Source of the DNA: Parasponia andersonii
Taxonomy: Eukaryota; Streptophyta; Magnoliopsida; Rosales; Cannabaceae
Direction: 5' to 3'
Assembly (NCBI GenBank): GCA_002914805.1
Contig: JXTB01000300.1
Location: 216,372 to 280,371 of the forward strand
Length of the DNA stretch: 64,000 nt
Position 1 is the stretch's first letter; every line of letters begins with the position of its first letter. Under the pieces are notes generated by a model that worked only from the letters and a program-made list of their open reading frames with translations, did no database searches and was not told the origin of the DNA. This document shows positions 1-11,275 of this stretch, piece by piece. The position numbers were made by a program, and so were the translations under genes.

Positions 1-722
1 AGTATATTTTCCTTTTATATCAGAGTAAGTAAGGTACCCTAACACACGTGTCAGCCAAATATGGAGTGAGGACCATTTTTGCTTCATTTTCCCTTAGCTG
101 GTATTTAATATTAGCTGTCAGCACCAGTTGTGCGTAAAAGATGCCAGCTAGAAAAAGAATTCTGCTGTTCAGTATTGCTCCGGCGCGTTGCTGCAGCAAA
201 ATTACTTCCAGTTTTTACTTAAGTTCAGCGTTCCTTCAAAGATGTGGCCATTTAAATTCATCAGAATTCAAGTCCTAATTTCAGCATTCCTACTAGAAAT
301 AAAATAGATATTGACTATATTGAATTGTAATCATCGAAAACACCACGAACAAAAATAAATTAAAGAAAAATACTTAAACTAGATAATTTGAACCTTTAAA
401 ACAGCTATCCCAAGACTCAAAAACATACCAAATAACTCTATTTTTATAGAGTTATCAGACTACTACTTAAATACTCATGATCTTCCCAAAACATACCCAA
501 TGTAGGACTTGGGGCATTTCAAAATGAGAATAAGATAAATAATAACATTAGTTTATTCACCTATTTGAATGTGTGTATTTAAATAAAACTTGTAAAATAG
601 AATTACTGAACCCAATGGGATGTTATGCTTTTTACTTTAAAAATACACGATAGAATCATATATGTCTTTATAATTCCATTCATGTATTTATTTATCCCAT
701 GAACGTAATCATATATATTTTT
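1..722. other. AT-rich flank, no gene seen
   Basis: No coding stretch, RNA gene or clear repeat boundary is visible here. A G-box-like string, cacacgtgtcag, lies near positions 46-57. With no gene next to it, I give it no function. Confidence 0.5.
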
Positions 723-1068
723 AGGTCCTATTTGTTTCATCCATTCTATTCCATTCAAATAGAAAACTATTAGAATATGTGTTTATTTCAACAAGTCTAA
801 TTTTTAAATTAATGTTTGTTTTAATAATTTAGTTTTTTCAGTCAAATAGTCCATCAGTTATATCAATTATTAAAATGAGTTTTTGATGTATTTGAATAAG
901 AATGGAGCCTGAAAAATGTTTTTAAATAGTCTATTCTAATGTTTTACATTCTAACTATAACTCATTATACTTTATTTTACTTTAAATGTCTCTCATTCTA
1001 ATTATAACTCACTCCATAATTTATATTTAAATACACTCATTTAAATGAATGAACCAAACGGGATAATT
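723..1068. mobile_element. MITE-like element with imperfect terminal inverted repeats
   Basis: The left end reads ggtcctatttgtttcatcca. The right end (gaatgaaccaaacgggat) is its imperfect reverse complement, matching at roughly 16 of 21 positions. The interior is about 300 bp of non-coding AT-rich DNA, which fits a short non-autonomous DNA transposon. I could not fix a convincing target-site duplication, so the superfamily (hAT or Harbinger) is open. It lies just outside the long inverted repeat that starts at 1166. Confidence 0.4.
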
Positions 1069-1165
1069 TATTTATGATTTTGATAATTAAAAAAATGGAA
1101 TGAAGCATTTACATGTAATCACATTCTTTATAATTTTTGTAGGGGAAGCATTCCTATTTTTTTAA

Positions 1166-4100
1166 TCTAAAATTTTTATAAACCCCATATAGTTTTCCCA
1201 TTTCCAAAACTTGGTAAACGATTGAATGAGAATTATTACCCCATATATGATTATTCTCATTCTCTTTTAATTAACATATTATGATATTTATTTTACCTAT
1301 TATAGGTAACTTAGTTTTTCTATACTCAATCAAGTTTTTATATTGAGTAAGTCATACATCAAATCAACTAATATATTTAGTCATTTAATTGCAAGAACTA
1401 AAATAAATGACGTCTAAATAAAACCATATCCAAAGCTAAAATTTAAAATTTATAAATTAACGAAATCGTATGATGAGATTGGTTTTCAAATGAAGCCATA
1501 TCCAAAGCCATCAAAATCAGCCATTTTGCTAAAAGCTGTGTGCTCAAAATAATCTATAAGGGGGCGTATGGTATAAGGAGTTCTAAATTTTCAAATAGAT
1601 AGAAAAGTTGGTATGGGTGATATAATAATTAGAAAACCTGAATATATGTGTTTCATTGCATATTGAAATCTTGTTCATAATTTATGGGAATATTAGAAAA
1701 CTCTATTTGTTTGCGTTTGAGAATGTATTAATATTTTTATATTTTGTTAGAAATACCTTAAATAATTATCTTTTGGCAATTTTATACATTAAATAGACAT
1801 ATTATTTTCAAACAATCATAACATTTGATTTTTTTTTTTGCAAAAAATAATATAATCTATTTTTTAAAAAAGAACAATATAATACTTATGAAGTTGAATG
1901 TCTACTAAACAATCTAGTTACTCTTTTTGGATAATATTTCTAATATGGGTTTGTATGTCTTATAATAAAGGGAAAATGACATGGGCTACGGATTTTTTTT
2001 TTAAATCCTAATAATATGACCTGGCCTAATTTACTTAATTTTGTACCACCTTTTTTACTTTGTATTTGAATCGACCTTTTCATCTTCAATTTCTTTTCTC
2101 ATTTTTTTGATTTTTTTAATCTTTCTCTTCTAAGTTTTAATCATCAATTTTATAGTGAATTGAGGGTTTAGGAATTGGTTTCCAGATTTTTGCTTTCAAA
2201 CAGTAAAATTGATTAGCTATTTTTAATTTGTTATTTTTTTTTCTTCTTTTCTTCCTTTTTCTCAGTGAATCTATCACCCACTTCTTCTTAGTTTTAGTCA
2301 TGGTTGAAATTCGGGCACAATCGACATCTTCGACTTTTAATTCAAAGGAGATTTCGCAATCTATTAGTGAAAAAGGTGAAGTTTCTCAGTCAATTTTGTC
2401 ACAAATGTTGAGGAGAGGAAGGAACCTATCACGACCTAAATCCTTGGCCAGTAACAAAAAGAAAATTTCACAAATGGAAATTCAAAAGTTATTTTCGAAT
2501 AATTTATAAAAATAATTTTAAAAATAAAATTCTTACAGGTTTGTGATAATCATTAGACGTAGATTGTTAATGAAATTTATTATTAAAATAAACCAAACAT
2601 CATCATTAGCAGTCTCACAATCTAGCACAATAATTATGTAGATTGAGTTTGTGAAATGGGCCTTTAAGTGTTTAGTACAAGCCAAGACAAATATTAAAGT
2701 TATTTTACATAGTTATCAATTCCCAGTAAGTTAATTAGCTCCTCACTACTCTACTCTCGAGTCTCCAAAATCACACTGAGCATTACCGGAGAGGAGAAAA
2801 GTAACGGGATGACCATTCACATGCTCAAAATGAATTAAATTACCTTTTATATGGATGCAATTTCTCAAACTTGCATGGTTAGTACCTTTAAATATATTTA
2901 TAAATCAAATTTATAAATCATTGGTATCTAGAATAATCATATATTCAAAACCAAAATCAAATCCATATCATTGTAGATATCATATATCAACAAGTAAATA
3001 AGTAAGCTATAATCCTCCCATCACGACCCTGTAATATCTTTGTAGTAGAGGTACCTAACATCCTGAGCGTATTAGCTAAAATCTACACAGGAGCCTAGAT
3101 TTGTCATCTAGCACTGCACTAGTGATCTAAAAAACTGCGATACTATAATAGAACTCAAGTGTGTGATCTTATGGTATATACAACATATAATAGTTCACAA
3201 CAATCATGCATCCATTGATCAATTCATGCTTTAAAAATCCAACTTGGTATTATTCTAGGATTTACTATAACATGGGTAGCACATTGTTGTTTTACCCTAT
3301 AACCAAAATATAAAATATGTATAACAATCCACATAGTTCAATCCTAGTATAATCTAACAATTTTTAATAATTAATTAAACCATCGTAAAATCAAGATTTT
3401 TCATAAATAAATTTTAATGGAATTAAAATTCAAAATAGATATAAAATCAGGTAATCGAACCCTTACCTCGATATGGTAGTAATACTAGGCTAATGACGCT
3501 TGTAGAATCTCCCATTGGTCACTCGGATGTTCGAATAGTAGTTTCCTAATCCTGGTAAGTCTACTTGAAAAAATGACTTTTCTACCGGAGCGACAAATGA
3601 AGAAACAGAGGTCACCACTAAATTCAGAATACTCAAAATATTAGATTAGATATATATCTTGTCAAAAGTGAGTCTCGATACGGGACCGACCCGCGGCACG
3701 CAAAACAGTACAATTTACGAGCCATGGAATTCTAATTTTTGTTCAACTTCGAAACATAGTAGTATTTTATATTAAAAGTGATATTTTCATAATTATTTGG
3801 TTAGGTAATTACTTTATCCAAGGTAAATTTATGAGGTGAAAAGGCTTAAAAACTATGAATAATTACAATTATTATAAGTAAAAACGGTATCCGTAAGTTC
3901 AATAAATTTTAATTAGAAAAAGATGATATATTTCTAAATATTTACAAAAGTGGTATTATTGTTATTTTTTGATTTTTGAGCTTAATTAATGCTCGGGATC
4001 TCAAAACTGAATTCTTACTTTGAATTTAGACTCAATGAGGTCGATAGATAAATTTTAATATAAAATACTACTATGTTTCGAAGTAGAATAAAAATTAGAA

Positions 4101-6660
4101 TTACATGGCTCGTAAATTGTATAGTTTTGTGTGCCATGGGTCGGTCCCGTATCGAGACCCACTTTTAACAAGATATATATCTAATCTAATATTTTGAGTA
4201 TTCTGAATTTAGTGGTGACCTTTGTTTCTCCATTTGATGCTCCGGTAGAAAAGTCACTTTTTCAAGTAGACGTACCAGGATTAGGAAACTACTATTCGAA
4301 CATCCGAGTGACCAATAGGAGATTCTACAAGCGTCATTAGCCTAGTATTACTACCATATTGAGGTAAGGGTTCGATTACCTGATTTTATATCTATTTTGA
4401 ATTTTAATTGCATTAAAATTTATTTATAAAAAATCTTGATTTTACGATGGTTTAATTAATTATTAAAAATTATTAGATTATACTAGGATTGAACTGTGTG
4501 GATTGTTATACATATTTTATATTGTGGTTATAGGGTAAAACAACAATGTGTTATCCATGTTATAGTAAATCCTAGAATAATACCAAGTTGGATTTTTAAA
4601 GCATGAATTGATCAATGGATGCATGATTGTTGTGAACTGTTATATGTTGTATATACCATAGGATCACACATTTGAAGTTTATTATAGTATCGCAATATTT
4701 TAGATCACTAGTGAATTGCCACAGTACTAGATGACAAATCCAGGCCCCTGTATAGATTTTAGCTAATACGCTCAGGATGTTAGGTACCTTTACTACAAAG
4801 ATATTACAGGGTCGTGATGGGAGGATTAGAGCCACTTATTTACTTATTGATGTATGATATATACAATGATATAGATTTGATTTTGTTTTGAATATATGAT
4901 TATTCTAGATACCAATGATTTATAAATTTGATTTATAAATATATTTAAAGGTACTAACCGTGCAAGTTTGAGAAATTACATCCATATAAAAGATAATTTA
5001 ATTTATTTTGAGTATGTGAATGGTCATCCCGTTACTTTTCTCCTCTCTGGTAGTGCTTAGTGTGATTTTCGAGACTCGAAAGTAGAGTAGTAAGGAGCTA
5101 ATTAACTTACTGGGAGTTGATAACTATGTAAAATAATTTTAATATTTGTCTTGGCTTGTACTAAACATTTAAAGGCCCATTTCACAAACTCAATCTATAT
5201 AATTATTGTGCTAGATTGTGAGACTGCTAATGATGCTTAGTTTATTTTAATAATAAATTTCATTAACAATATACGTCTAATGATTATCACAAACCTGCAA
5301 GAATTTTATTTTTAAAATTATTTTTATAAATTTTTCGAAAATAACTTTTAAATTTCCATTTGTGAAATTTCCTTTTTGTTACTGGCTAAGGATTTAGTTC
5401 GTGATAGGTTACTTCCTCTCCTCAATAATTTGTGACAAAATTGACTGAGAAACTTCACCTTTTTCACTAATAGATTGTGAAATCTCATTTGAATTAAAAG
5501 TCGAAGGTGCCGATTGTGCCCGAATTTTAACCATGACTGAAACTAAGACGAAGTGGGCGATAGATTCACTGAGAAAAAGGAAGCAAAGAAGAAAAAAAAT
5601 AACAAATTAAAAATAGCTAATCAATTTTACTGTTTGAAAGCAAAAATCTAGAAACCAACTCATAAACCCTCAATTCACTATAAAATTGATGATTAAAACT
5701 TAGAAGAGAAAGATAAAAAAAATCAAAAAAATGAGAAAAGAAATTGAAGATGAAAAGGTCGATTCAAATACAAAGTAAAAAAGGTCGTACAAAATTAAGT
5801 AAATTAGGTCTGGTCATATTATTAGGATTTAAAAAAAAAATCCGTAGCCCATGTCATTTTCCTTTATTATAAGACATACAAACCCATATTAAAAATATTA
5901 TCCGAAAAGAGTAACTAGATTATTTAGTAGACATTCAACTTCATAAGTATTATATTGTTCTTTTTAAAAAAATAGATTATATTATTTTTTTGCAAAAAAA
6001 AAAATCAAATGTTATGATTGTTTGAAAATAATATGTCTATTTAATGTATAAAATTGCCAAAAGATAATTAGTTAAAGTATTTCTAACAAAATATAAAAAT
6101 ATTAATGCATTCTCAAACACAACCAAATAGAGTTTTCTAATATTCCCATAAATTATGAACAAGATTTCAATATGCAATTAAATACAAATATTCAGGTTTT
6201 CTAATTATTATATCACCCTTACCAACTTTCCTATCTATTTAAAAATTTAGAACTCCTTATACTATACACCCCCTTATAGATTATTTTGAGCACACACCTT
6301 TTAGCAAAATGGCTGATTTTGATGGCTTTGGATATGGCTTCATTTGAAAACCAATCTCATCATACAATTTCGTTAATTTATAAATTTTAAATTTTAGCTT
6401 TGGATATGGTTTTGTTTAGATGTCATTTATTTTAGTTCTTGTAATTAAATGACTAAATATATTAGTTGATTTGATGTATGACTTACTCAGTATAAAAACT
6501 TGATTGAGTATAGAAAAACTAAGTTATCTATAATAGGTAAAATAAATATCATAATATGTTAATTAAAAGAGAATGAGAATAATCATATATGGGGTAATAA
6601 TTCTCATTCAATCGTTTACCAAATTTTGGAAATGGAAAAACTATATGGGGTTTATATAAA
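1166..6660. repeat. Long inverted repeat IR1, arms about 2.6 kb, loop 275 bp
   Basis: The left arm at about 1166-3777 is matched in reverse complement by the right arm at about 4053-6660. Examples: aaaccccatatagttt near 1180 pairs with aaactatatggggttt near 6640, and gtctcgatacgggaccgacc near 3671 pairs with ggtcggtcccgtatcgagac near 4139. A sampled 115-bp stretch at the loop end is about 91% identical between arms. Several differences there are CG versus CA or TG, as expected from decay of methylated cytosine. Both arms carry the same short AT-rich open stretches (for example 2228-2509), none of which I recognise. It could be a foldback-type transposon, an inverted duplication of older repeats, or an assembly error. 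If transcribed across, it would fold into a hairpin of over 2.5 kb. Confidence 0.85.
3774..3949 (+). repeat. Segment S, copy 1 (IR1 loop)
   Basis: This 176-bp stretch begins at the inner edge of the left IR1 arm. It is about 96% identical, in the same orientation, to 8586-8761 inside IR2. Shared landmarks include ttatttggttaggtaattac and gaggtgaaaaggcttaaaaa. It is non-coding and has no inverted ends of its own. Confidence 0.85.
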
Positions 6661-7528
6661 TTTAGACCCATTATCTTTTTTGCGCCTTATATTTTAGAAA
6701 TACATGTTTTCTATTTTTTTTTCAAAAATATTGACAATACTGATTCTTTTAAGTACATGTTTTGTGTATAAAATATGTGAGGCTTCTTTCAAAATTTCAG
6801 GCTCAAAGGACCAAAAATTGAAAAATCATAGATGAGGTAAATTTCTTGAAAAATTCTTAAATGATTTAGAAAAATATCACTTTTAAAAAAATTACAAAAA
6901 TAATATTTTTAATAAATATTTGAAAAAATATTCATTTCTTCAAAATTAGTATTTTTGAATGATACTTAAGATGACCAATCTAGTTACCTGAGGTAACTGA
7001 TATTGGTTGCTTCAAGTATCTCACCAATTAATAAAAAATGTATTTTCTAATACTTTTAAAAGTGATATTTTTCTAATTAAACTTCAGGATTTTTCTCAAA
7101 TATGTGTGGTATTCATGTATCACTAGTTTAAACTTACGGTGTAAATCTATAGCTATATTATAAGGTTTGAAATATATACCGATTTTTAGGTATAATTTTT
7201 GTGGTATACATTTCCATATATTAATTATTTACAATGTACATTTCTTTTAAAAAAAACATGTATAAAACAATGTGTTGGTGAAATAAAAATAAAAAATTTA
7301 GTATTTATGAAAATAAAGGTAAGAAAATGGGTGTTTATGTATGAATGGATCTAAATTGATTTATTATAAAATTTTGGACACTTATAACTATTTTTCAAAA
7401 ATTATTACCAAATTTATAATCTTTCAAAAATAATAAAATTTCCATACATTATTTTTATGATATTTTTCTAAATACTTTGAGAACTGGAAAACGTGATGGC
7501 ATTTTAGTAAATAAGACATTTTTTTTTT

Positions 7529-7850
7529 GTAGGAAACCTAACCATAAAAGTTTCCCATAGACCAATTTAGTTTCCTATTAGCAAAATATTCCGTATGTAA
7601 GTAAGTCACAATGAACCATAAAAATTTCCTATAAATCAATTCGGTTTCTTAATATCCTGTATATAAGTCAAGCATATGAAATTACGAATATTTCCTAGAA
7701 ATTATTGTAGTTTTCTTTTTACACAATGCCATATAACTAAGTAAATCACAAAAAATCATGAAGATTTTCTATAAATCATTATGGTTTTCTTTCCCGATAA
7801 CTAAGTAAATCATAGAAAACTAAGAAGGTTTCCTGCAAAATCATTGCTCC
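7529..7850. repeat. Degenerate tandem repeat inside IR2, period about 65-78 bp
   Basis: Four full units and one partial unit repeat the theme accataaaagtttcctat, then aatcaattcggtttc, then ataactaagtaaatcac. Units begin near 7531, 7610, 7677, 7751 and 7815 and are strongly diverged from one another. Arrays like this beside terminal inverted repeats are common as subterminal repeats of DNA transposons. Confidence 0.55.
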
Positions 7851-8224
7851 ATTGCCTTGTTATCAAAAGTTCCAAACTACCATGAAAGCATTAAGAACAG
7901 GCAACACCACTAATTCCATTAGACTGAAATTGATATCAGATATATCATAAGATTAATAAGAAAAAATAGACCAATATAAACAAATAAAACCTCCTAAGTA
8001 CAACTAAATTCAACAATTCTTATGAGAAGTTCCAGAGTCGACTGAAAACATTTTTTCCCTCTTGCTTCCAATTTGAGGCAAATTCAACTCAAAAACAAGG
8101 TCATCCAAAGGGGATTCTGTAAAATCTGAGAGTTTTAAAGTGCAAATAGATAATTTACTGAGCAATAGTTTTGTTGTAAATAAGTATTTTTAGATTAGAA
8201 TATTAAAAATATCTCGAATTTAAT

Positions 8225-8560
8225 ATTCGAGTGCTACAGCATCACAAATTGTATAAATAGGGTCTCAAAATTCCATCTTTTCACAGGAGAAGGCTTGAGA
8301 GAAGGAGAAAACACCTAGTTTCTGTCGAGCTCTGCCGCTGTCACCGGACCCACACATTTGCCCACATGAAAGATCGGTTGTTGACAAAGCAGCTGCCACC
8401 AGTTTCGTCGCGTTTCGCCGACGGACTCCCCCATGGGATCCCGCCGAAAATCACGCCTCCGACAATGTTTTATGGTCTCACCGCTGGGGCATACAGCTTC
8501 CTCTCACTGTTGCCGACCTCTTCTAAGTGGTTGCACGGCCTAACTCACCTCTAGTAAGAT
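8225..8560 (+). other. GC-rich promoter-like and open segment inside IR2
   Basis: A TATA-box-like string, TATAAATA (8252-8259), is followed by a purine-rich leader. A markedly GC-rich stretch of about 220 bp (8325-8545) then holds a 62-codon open frame starting at 8366. The flanks on both sides are far more AT-rich. The predicted peptide starts MKDRLLTKQLPP and is rich in Pro and Leu; I do not recognise it. The segment may be a captured piece of host gene, as in Pack-type transposons, or part of another repeat. Coding function is doubtful. Confidence 0.35.
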
Positions 8561-8585
8561 TTTTATTGTTTTTACCAAGTTTGTA

Positions 8586-8761
8586 AAAAGTGATATTTTC
8601 GTAATTATTTGGTTAGGTAATTACTTTATCCAAGGTAAATTTATGAGGTGAAAAGGCTTAAAAACTATGAATAATTACAATTATTATAAGTAAAAATGGC
8701 ATCCGTAAGTTCAATACATTTTAATTAGAAAAAGATAATATTTTTCTAAATATTTACAAAA
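8586..8761 (+). repeat. Segment S, copy 2 (IR2 interior)
   Basis: This 176-bp near-identical copy of 3774-3949 is in the same orientation. It ends at the inner edge of the right IR2 arm. The equal length of the two copies and their placement at arm-loop borders suggest movement or copying together with the formation of the inverted repeats. Confidence 0.85.
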
Positions 8762-9432
8762 AAAAAGTCTTATTTACTAAAATGCCATCATATTTTCCAG
8801 TTCCCAAAGTATTTAGAAAAGTATCATAAAAATAGTGTATGGAAATTTTTTTTTTTTTGAAAGATTATAAATTTGGTAATAATTTTTGAAAAATAGTTAT
8901 AAGTGTCCAAAACTTTATAATAAATCAATTTAGATCCATTCATACATAAACATCCATTTTCTTACCTTTATTTTCATAAATACTAAATTTTTTATTTTTA
9001 TTTCACCAACACATTGTTTTATACATGTTTTTTTTTAAAAGAAATTTACATTGTAAATAATTAATATATGGAAATGTATACCACAAAAATTATACCTAAA
9101 AATCGGTATATATTTCAAACCTTATAATATAGCTATAGATTTACACCGCAAGTTTAAACTAGTGATACATGAATACCACACATATTTGAGAAAAATCCTG
9201 AAGTTTAATTAGAAAAATATCACTTTTAAAAGTATTTAGAAAATACATTTTTTATTAATTGGTGAGATACTTGAAGCAACCAATATTAGTTACCTCAAGT
9301 AACTAGATTAGTCATCTTAAGTATCATTCAAAAATACCAATTTTGAAGAAATGAATATTTTTCCAAATATTTATTAAAAGTATTATTTTTGTAATTTTTT
9401 TAAAAGTGAAATTTTTCTAAATCATTCAAGAA

Positions 9433-9888
9433 TTTTTCAAGAAATTTACCTCATCTATGATTTTTCAATTTTTGGTCCTTTGAGCCTGAAATTTTGAAAG
9501 AAGCCTCACATATTTTATACACGAAACATGTACTTAAAAGAATCAGTATTGTCAATATTTTTGAAAAAAAAATAGAAAACATGTATTTCTAAAATATAAG
9601 GCACAAAAAAGATAATGGGTCTAAATTTCTCCCAATGTTGGAGCTCATATTTCCCTAACATTTTTCAAGAAATTTGGCTCATCTATGATTTTTCAATTTT
9701 TGGTCCTTTGAGCCTGAAATTTTGAAAGAAGCCTCACATATTTTATACACGAAACATACACTTAAAAGAATCAGTATTGTCAATATTTTTGAAAAAAAAT
9801 AGAAAACATGTATTTCTAAAATATTAGGCATAAAAAAGATAATGGGTCTAAATTTCTCCCAATGTTGGAGCTCATATTTCCCTAACAT
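9433..9888. repeat. Tandem duplication, two 228-bp units
   Basis: Units at 9433-9660 and 9661-9888 both begin tttttcaagaaattt and both end ggagctcatatttccctaac. They differ at only a few positions. Unit 1 includes the outer end of the right IR2 arm, so the duplication came after, or formed together with, IR2. Confidence 0.85.
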
Positions 9889-11190
9889 TTGGACTGGACT
9901 GGGCCACCCTAGGCTGACAACTTAATTAGGGTGGATTACTTAAGACTATTTATAAGAAATGTCCTTTGTTTTCTAGATCAGTTTAACAAATGACGGTTTT
10001 TTTACATATATTAAATAATGGCCATTTCATAATTCTATTGTGATAAATGGCCGTTTTTTAGTTGATTTATGTTTAAAAAGATAAATCAATTTTTTTGAAA
10101 ATAATTCAATTTTACACAAAATAAATTAATATATTTTAATTTATTAAATATAAAGGCATTTTTTAAATAAATTTCAAAATTCGGTCATGTTCAACAATGA
10201 AAAAAAAACAATAATTTTTCAAACAGGCTTAAAAGCCTATTACTTAATAAACCAAAAGAGGGATTAGTCTACAAAATTACTACCAAAATGATAGCTGCAG
10301 AAGCTAAAATATATATATTTTTGAATCACAAATATATACAATTCCACATTGTAGTATGGTACTTACAAGTTTTCTCTCCTAAAACTTTCTTCCTTTTTTA
10401 GCTTTAGCTTTTCTTAAAGCAAAGGAAGGAAGTAATTCCAAACACACACAAATTTGTTAACGAAAAAAAAAAAGGAAAAGAAAGAAACTCTCTACAATCG
10501 AACGTAAAAGAAAAAAAATTTGCTATATCGAATGAAATGACCAATAATGGTTCCGCAAACATGAAAGAAAATAAAACCAAAAAGAAAATTATAAGATAAA
10601 ATGATGAAGAAAAAAAGAAAAAGAAAAAGAAAACAGTAACATCATAAATGCCAAGAGCATGGCATCGATCGTAAACATTAATTCATTCTTATCTACCACT
10701 TAAGAGCCAATGGAGGTCGGCCACGTAGGCACCAATAATTGATTATCAACGGTTGGATCCACCGTCCAGTATGAACCAGCCACCTCAGAAATATCAATTT
10801 TTCAAAATCCCCTCGTCCCATCGCTACATACATTCAATTTTTGATAACCCTCGCCAATAAAATAAATAATAATAAAAAAATAAATTACGGGCTAACTCAA
10901 TTAGCCTAAATTTGTGAAACGTTTTAGCAGTATTTTATTTTTTTTAAAATTTATAATCAATGGTAATTATTAGTTAAAATTATTTAAAAGAAAAAAATAA
11001 TAAAATAAATAATTAAAAACGATATTTTCATCTTATAATTGTTATTATTAATTAGTAACAATCGTTAATAATAGCGTATGCGGCAAAATAATAATTGAAA
11101 AAAACACATATATTTTACGTTATCATAAAGCGAAAGTTGGTCCGGACTTTTCCTTTTTTCTCTCTCGGAAGATTTTGAACTTGGCGAGAA
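9889..11190. other. Intergenic region and PDAT promoter
   Basis: No coding potential is seen. The last 550 bp should hold the PDAT promoter. Candidate sites are ccacgtaggc at 10721-10730 (ACGT core) and caacggttg at 10747-10755 (MYB-type core). These are motif matches only. The rest is AT-rich with poly-A and poly-T runs. Confidence 0.4.
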
Positions 11191-11275
11191 AATGTTAGCT
11201 GAAACACTTTCCTGAGAGCCAAACAAAGCTGTGAAGAAGTAAAGTAATTAGCTGAAGCTCTTTCTCGGGCTGGGA

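Larger units (their letters stand above)
6658..9628. repeat. Inverted repeat IR2, arms about 0.87 kb, 1.2 kb interior
   Basis: The arm at about 6658-7528 is matched in reverse complement by about 8757-9628. One end is aaatttagacccattatc at 6658 and its partner gataatgggtctaaattt ends at 9628. Sampled stretches are about 98% identical, so this pair is clearly younger than IR1. It starts exactly where IR1 ends; the two share only the few bases around tttaga. Long nearly perfect arms around a unique interior resemble a Mutator-like or foldback transposon with long terminal inverted repeats. I found no transposase in the interior and no clear target-site duplication. Confidence 0.85.

Noticed and set aside
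2228-2509. 93-codon open frame in the left IR1 arm, with a partner on the other arm
   Set aside because: The Phe-rich start and low-complexity sequence match no family, and the inverted copy in the right arm has drifted without keeping the frame. Treated as part of the repeat.
4596-4835. 79-codon open frame on the minus strand
   Set aside because: It lies inside the right IR1 arm, and the equivalent left-arm sequence (about 3000-3240) does not keep it open.
9679-9888. 69-codon open frame on the minus strand in the 228-bp duplicate
   Set aside because: It comes from AT-rich repeat sequence; the first unit has the same bases without a preserved frame.
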